From Gammaproteobacteria bacterium (lineage in GTDB: Bacteria; Pseudomonadota; Gammaproteobacteria; Halothiobacillales; Halothiobacillaceae): a stretch of 10,743 bases of DNA. Where the stretch lies: contig JARJMX020000157.1 of the NCBI GenBank assembly GCA_029335925.2, forward strand, positions 1 to 10,743, read 5' to 3'. Under the pieces are notes generated by a model. That model saw only the letters and a list, made by a program, of their open reading frames with translations, was not told where the DNA came from and ran no database searches. The position numbers were made by a program, and so were the translations under genes. Below, piece by piece: positions 7,432 through 10,743 of the stretch (positions within the stretch are counted from its first letter, which is position 1; every line of letters starts with the position of its first letter).

Positions 7432-8369
7432 CAGACCCCGAACCTTTCGCCCAACATGGGCTGGGCATTGAGGAAGTCGGCAGCAAGCAGGGGCTTGCCG
7501 CCGGGCCGCTGCACCTGCTCGAGGCGCAGGATGCCGGCCCCGGTCGCGACATCGATACCGTTACGACTGGTGGCCACTACCGTACCCGGCGCCCTGTCGG
7601 ACTGACCGTCCAGCGCACGGGCGCGCCAGATGCGGAAGCTCTCCCCATGCCAGAGGGTTTCCGCCACCGGCCAGGGGTTGAAGGCCATCACCTGACGCGC
7701 CAGCTCGATGGCGGGGCGCGACCAGTCGAGACGGGCCTCGGCCTTGTCCAGCTTCTTCGCGTAGGTGACGAGGGCTTCGTCCTGCACCTCCCCCTTGAGC
7801 GTACCGGCGAGCAACGCGGGCAGGTGCTGCATCAGCAGCTCCGCGCCCATCACGGCCAGCCTGTCATGCAGACTCTGCGCTGTATCTTCGGGCGTGATCG
7901 GACAGGCGGACTTGGCCAGCATGTCACCGGTGTCGAGCCCCACATCCATCTGCATCAGAGTGATGCCGGTCTTTGCATCTCCCGCCTCGATGGCACGCTG
8001 GATCGGCGCTGCCCCACGCCAGCGGGGCAGAAGTGAGGCATGCAGATTGACGCAGCCGCAGGAAGGGATTTTAAGCACCGCCTCAGGCAGCAGCAGGCCG
8101 TAGGCGGCCACCACCATCAGGTCGGGCTTGAGTGCCGCGAGCTCGGCCTGCGCCTCGGGCGTGCGCAGGGTCGCGGGCTGGAACACCGGCAGGCCGTATT
8201 CCAGCGCCGCCTGTTTGACCGGGCTCGCGGTCAGCTTGCGCCCCCGCCCGGCGGGGCGGTCCGGCTGGGTATACACGGCCACGACGTTGGCGCCGCCCTC
8301 GATAAGGGCGCGCAGGGCCGGCACGGCGAAATCCGGCGTGCCGGCGTAGATGATGCGGGGTTTGGACAT
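7431..8369 (-). CDS. fmt: Methionyl-tRNA formyltransferase
   Basis: Fmt transfers a formyl group from 10-formyltetrahydrofolate to Met-tRNA of the initiator type, in the cytoplasm, before translation starts. The product has 312 residues, close to E. coli Fmt (315). The N-terminal formyltransferase domain opens with [15 protein letters not shown] (5-19). The loop [13 protein letters not shown] lies at 34-46. The catalytic set N108, H110 and D146 is present in [16 protein letters not shown] (107-122) and [10 protein letters not shown] (141-150). The C-terminal OB-fold tRNA-binding domain (about 207-312) has NPWP (231-234) and a typical end. A GGCGGAAG element precedes the ATG. It lies 13 nt after def, which removes the formyl group again, the usual pairing. 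Confidence 0.98.
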   Translation of the reverse strand: MSKPRIIYAGTPDFAVPALRALIEGGANVVAVYTQPDRPAGRGRKLTASPVKQAALEYGLPVFQPATLRTPEAQAELAALKPDLMVVAAYGLLLPEAVLKIPSCGCVNLHASLLPRWRGAAPIQRAIEAGDAKTGITLMQMDVGLDTGDMLAKSACPITPEDTAQSLHDRLAVMGAELLMQHLPALLAGTLKGEVQDEALVTYAKKLDKAEARLDWSRPAIELARQVMAFNPWPVAETLWHGESFRIWRARALDGQSDRAPGTVVATSRNGIDVATGAGILRLEQVQRPGGKPLLAADFLNAQPMLGERFGV

Positions 8370-8382
8370 GGTGTCTTCCGCC

Positions 8383-8889
8383 TTAGGCGCGTTCGCGCTT
8401 GCGCAGCTTTTCGTATTTCTTCAAGGCGCGCTCGCGCTTAAGCGGCGAGAGGTGGTCGATGAATAGGCGCCCCTCAAGGTGATCGAGCTCGTGCTGGATG
8501 CATACCGCGAGCAAACCGCCGGTGTCCAGCTCGTGCTCGACGCCGTCGAGATCCTGGTAACGCACGCGCACCCTCTCCTTGCGCGCCACCTTCTCGTGCA
8601 CCCCCGGGATGGACAGACACCCCTCCTCCATCTCCTCGACCCCAGAAGCCTCGAGGATCTCGGCGTTGATCAGCACCAACGGCTGGTCCTTGCCCTCGGA
8701 CACGTCCACCACCGCAATCTTGCGGTGGATGTCCACCTGGGTGGCGGCGAGGCCAATGCCGGGGGCCGCGTACATGGTCTCGAACATGTCAGCCACCAGG
8801 CGGCGCAGTTCATCGTCGAAGTGCTCCACGCGCCGCGCGACCTTGCGCAGGTTAGGATGCGGGTACTCCAAAATGGGCAGCAGAGCCAT
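8383..8889 (-). CDS. def: Peptide deformylase
   Basis: Def is the metalloenzyme that removes the N-formyl group from nascent proteins at the ribosome exit. The product has 168 residues (E. coli 169). All three defining motifs are intact: GIGLAATQ (44-51), EEGCLSIP (88-95) with metal ligand C91, and QHELDHLEG (132-140) with ligands H133 and H137 and catalytic E134. The basic C-terminal helix (149-168, rich in Lys and Arg) fits the ribosome-binding tail of the type I enzyme. It is the first gene of the minus-strand cluster and diverges from the LysM gene. The start ATG has only a weak upstream purine element, but the N-terminus [10 protein letters not shown] is typical of the family. Confidence 0.98.
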   Translation of the reverse strand: MALLPILEYPHPNLRKVARRVEHFDDELRRLVADMFETMYAAPGIGLAATQVDIHRKIAVVDVSEGKDQPLVLINAEILEASGVEEMEEGCLSIPGVHEKVARKERVRVRYQDLDGVEHELDTGGLLAVCIQHELDHLEGRLFIDHLSPLKRERALKKYEKLRKRERA

Positions 8890-8972
8890 GGTTCAGCCGA
8901 TACTCTTCATCGCGAAAGCGTCTATTTTATGGTATCAACTTCGGAAACTCTCCCTGCGTCGATGGAACCGCC
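8890..8972. promoter_or_regulatory. Divergent intergenic promoter region (def operon / LysM gene)
   Basis: These 83 bp separate two divergent genes and must hold the promoter for at least the def side. It is AT-richer than its surroundings around 8921-8936. On the minus strand, TAAAAT at 8924-8929 is a 5-of-6 match to a -10 box about 35 nt before the def ATG, but no good -35 box lies at the right distance. No convincing plus-strand promoter is visible. Use as a promoter is inferred from layout. Confidence 0.5.
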
Positions 8973-10142
8973 ATGCCCCGGAATGCACTACGCCTGAGCC
9001 TGATCACCTTTCCCGCCCTGCTCGCCGCCTGTGCCAGCACCCCCGAGGACCCATCAGCAAGCGCAGAGCCCCAGGCCGCCAAAGTTACCCCGTTGCAGGA
9101 TGCCGCCCCGCCTCCCGCCCTCCGCATGAACACCCAACCGTTCCACGCCGACGCCCCGCACACCTACACGGTCAAAAAAGGCGACACCCTCTGGGGCCTG
9201 GCCCAACGCTTCCTCAACGCCCCGTGGATGTGGCCGCAGATCTGGTATGACAACCCGCAGGTGCAAAACCCGCACCGCATCTACCCTGGCGACGTGCTTA
9301 CCATCGTCAACATCCAGGGCCAGCCCCGCCTGACCAAGAAGCTCTCGCCGCGCATACGCATCCTGCCCGCAGAGCAGGCCATTCCCACCCTCCCGCTCGA
9401 GGTCCTTCGTCCGTTCCTCGCTTATCCGCAAGTTGTGGAGGCGCACGAGCTGAACAGTGCGCCGCAAGTCGTCGGATCACCGGACGGCCGCCTCGTGCTG
9501 GGACGTGGCGACATCCTCTATGCCCATGGCGGCCCCATGGAGAGCGGCGAGATGATGGCCGTGGTGCGCCCGCACAAGCCGCTGCTCGACCCGGATAGCA
9601 AGGAGGTGCTCGGCTACGAGGCCGAGGCTGCCGGTATCGCGCAGGTGCTGACCGGCGGTGAAACCACAACGCTCCGGCTGATCGAATCCCCGCGCGAGAC
9701 ACGCAAGGGCGACCGCATCGTGCCCCTGCCCGCACCCCTGACCCAGGACCTCCGCCTCACACCGGCCGCGGCAGACATCCGCGGCCACGTCATCTCCCTG
9801 CCGGACACCACCACGGCGAGCACTCGCTGGCAGGTGGTGGCCATCGACCGCGGCCGCGTCGACGGCATGGTGGAAGGGAACGTTATTCGCTTCTACAAGC
9901 CGGGGCGTACCACCCGGGTGGATACCACGCCCATCCCCGATCCGCGCGGCGAAGACTCAGCACCCGACCTCTTCACTGATCCAGTTCGCGAGGTGCGTCT
10001 GCCGGATCAGGTGCTGGGTGATGCTGTGGTATTCCTCGTCTATGAACGCGCAAGCTACGCCCTCATCGGTGAAGTGAGTGAACCGATACGTGAAGGGACG
10101 TGTTTTAGCTCACCGAATGCCCCCGCGATCACCTGCCGCTGA
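8973..10142 (+). CDS. LysM-domain lipoprotein, TsaP-like (type IV pilus secretin-associated)
   Basis: This 389-residue envelope protein starts with a lipoprotein signal peptide: basic residues at 3 and 7, a hydrophobic core, then the lipobox LAAC with C20 as the lipidated residue. No Asp follows the Cys, so outer-membrane sorting is expected. A Pro/Ala-rich linker (21-60) leads to one LysM peptidoglycan-binding domain (about 63-112) with YTVKKGDTLWGLA (65-77), WMWPQIW (85-91), NPHRIYPGDVL (99-109) and a trailing QGQPRL. The remaining 275 residues are soluble with no motif I can name firmly. The LysM pattern and the place between def and dprA match Pseudomonas PA0020, the homologue of TsaP, which anchors the type IV pilus secretin to peptidoglycan. 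Role in pili here is inference: no pilus genes are in view. The lipid anchor may differ from classical TsaP. The start is supported by the signal peptide; upstream GGAA is a weak ribosome site. Confidence 0.9.
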   Translation: MPRNALRLSLITFPALLAACASTPEDPSASAEPQAAKVTPLQDAAPPPALRMNTQPFHADAPHTYTVKKGDTLWGLAQRFLNAPWMWPQIWYDNPQVQNPHRIYPGDVLTIVNIQGQPRLTKKLSPRIRILPAEQAIPTLPLEVLRPFLAYPQVVEAHELNSAPQVVGSPDGRLVLGRGDILYAHGGPMESGEMMAVVRPHKPLLDPDSKEVLGYEAEAAGIAQVLTGGETTTLRLIESPRETRKGDRIVPLPAPLTQDLRLTPAAADIRGHVISLPDTTTASTRWQVVAIDRGRVDGMVEGNVIRFYKPGRTTRVDTTPIPDPRGEDSAPDLFTDPVREVRLPDQVLGDAVVFLVYERASYALIGEVSEPIREGTCFSSPNAPAITCR

Positions 10143-10245
10143 ACCTGGCCAATCTCGCATGGCTCAGGGAGCAGACCACCCGCAGGACGGGCCGAACAGC
10201 GCGATCGGAAACGGCACTGGGACGCGAAACGTCACCCAAAAGGCG

Positions 10246-10263
10246 GAATCCCGCGACGGATTC
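10246..10263 (+). other. Small inverted repeat upstream of dprA
   Basis: GAATCC (10246-10251) and GGATTC (10258-10263) form a perfect 6-bp stem with a 6-nt loop. It is followed within the same leader by a 4-bp GGCA/TGCC stem and by the stronger hairpin at 10280-10307. Alone it is weak and could be chance. Confidence 0.4.
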
Positions 10264-10279
10264 GGCAACGCTGCCTCCC

Positions 10280-10307
10280 ACCCTTCCGGCATGGAGGCCG
10301 GAAGGGT
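10280..10307 (+). other. Perfect 11-bp hairpin over a candidate dprA start codon
   Basis: ACCCTTCCGGC (10280-10290) pairs exactly with GCCGGAAGGGT (10297-10307), leaving a 6-nt loop ATGGAG. The loop contains the in-frame ATG at 10291, the preferred dprA start. No T-run follows, so it is not a classical intrinsic terminator. Possible roles are attenuation between the LysM gene and dprA, translation control of dprA, or transcript end protection. The pairing is seen directly; the role is inference. Confidence 0.7.
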
Positions 10308-10743
10308 AAGAAGCCAGGATGAGTCCCGCCAACGCGCCTGGCTCACCCTGCTGCACGCCCCGGCGCTCGGATCACGCGCTTTGGCCCGGCTGTGGGAGGA
10401 AGCCCCGGATCCGCTTGCCATCCTCGCGCAAGGTCCGGCCCTGTGGCGGGCTGTGGGGCTTGGCGAAGCCACCTGCGCGGCCCTGCGCCAACCCGACGAA
10501 CCTCGGATCAGGGCGGCCCTGGATTGGCTGACCGCCCCCAGCCATCACCTCATTCCGCTCGATGACCCACGCTATCCGCCCGCCTTGCACGATCTTGCGG
10601 ATCCTCCGCCCGCACTGTTCGCCCTGGGTGACCCCGATCTTTTGCGCCTCCCGACCCTGACTATTGTCGGCACCCGCCACCCCTCCCCCGGTGGCGCACT
10701 CAATGCCCGCGCCTTCGCCCGCGACCTGGCCGGCCGCGGGCTC
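10291..10743 (+). CDS. dprA: DNA processing protein DprA (N-terminal part, cut by window edge)
   Basis: DprA (Smf) binds incoming single-stranded DNA during natural transformation and loads RecA; it is also widespread in species not known to transform. The visible 151 codons contain the N-terminal SAM/HhH-like region (RAWLTLLHAPALGSRALARL at 15-34), the family-typical LDDPRYPPAL (90-99), DPPPALFALGD (104-114) and the beginning of the Rossmann fold with TIVGTRHPSPGG (124-135), after which the window ends. The start is uncertain. ATG 10291 gives a normal-length N-terminus but lies in the loop of a strong hairpin and has no Shine-Dalgarno sequence. An in-frame ATG at 10159 would add 44 polar, low-complexity residues and also lacks one. 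No GTG or TTG occurs in frame between 10159 and the conserved region. The gene follows the LysM gene by 148 nt (or 16 nt with the longer start). Confidence 0.92.
   Translation, partial: MEAGRVRSQDESRQRAWLTLLHAPALGSRALARLWEEAPDPLAILAQGPALWRAVGLGEATCAALRQPDEPRIRAALDWLTAPSHHLIPLDDPRYPPALHDLADPPPALFALGDPDLLRLPTLTIVGTRHPSPGGALNARAFARDLAGRGL

Noticed and set aside
8479..8997. 172-codon plus-strand frame across def and the intergenic region
   Set aside because: It is antisense to def over most of its length and its end overlaps the LysM gene start out of frame; no family features.
10280..10307. Intrinsic terminator after the LysM gene
   Set aside because: The stem is strong, but the following bases are TAAGAAG-like with no T-run, so a standard rho-independent terminator is not supported.
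10319..10531. 70-codon plus-strand frame within dprA
   Set aside because: It is out of frame with the clearly conserved DprA sequence, and its translation is basic, Pro/Arg-rich and unlike any family. A purine-rich stretch before its ATG made it worth checking.
1..10743. tRNA, rRNA, CRISPR array, insertion sequence or attachment site
   Set aside because: No repeat-spacer pattern, transposase-like product, terminal inverted repeats or tRNA-like fold was seen; genes fill nearly the whole window.

Overview
The window is a GC-rich, gene-dense chromosomal segment from a gammaproteobacterium. The evidence is the gene order (dprA, a LysM gene, def, fmt, rsmB, a DUF4390 gene, an NtrY/NtrX-type two-component pair, trkA, trkH) together with clear family motifs in each product. 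Pseudomonas has a similar order around PA0016-PA0021. The ntrYX pair between DUF4390 and trkA, plus the high GC content, suggests a Chromatiales/Ectothiorhodospiraceae-like lineage, but that finer placement is a guess. There are no mobile elements, RNA genes or CRISPR arrays.

Eight genes lie on the minus strand and read right to left from 8889 to the left edge: def, fmt, rsmB, a DUF4390 gene, ntrY-like, ntrX-like, trkA and trkH (cut by the window). They are packed with overlaps or very short gaps: 13 nt, a 1-nt TGATG overlap, a 4-nt ATGA overlap, a 13-22 nt overlap, 7 nt, 0 nt and 8 nt. They probably form one translationally coupled operon. It combines N-formylation of initiator tRNA and its reversal on proteins (Fmt, Def), 16S rRNA m5C methylation (RsmB), a secreted protein of unknown function, membrane sensing and transcription control (NtrYX), and potassium uptake (TrkA/TrkH).

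Two genes lie on the plus strand and diverge from def across an 83-bp intergenic region. The first encodes a LysM-domain, probably lipid-anchored protein resembling TsaP, the type IV pilus secretin-associated protein. The second is dprA, cut by the right edge. Between them are about 150 bp with a perfect 11-bp hairpin whose loop contains one candidate dprA start codon.

Most of the window is conserved housekeeping sequence and I see no clearly new system. The most notable points are these: the NtrX-like regulator lacks the GAFTGA loop, the Walker B aspartate, the sensor I asparagine and one arginine-finger position, so it is unlikely to be a normal sigma-54 activator; the NtrY-like kinase has a Cys/His cluster in its PAS region; there are G9 and G8 homopolymers inside trkA and ntrX; and the dprA leader is structured.
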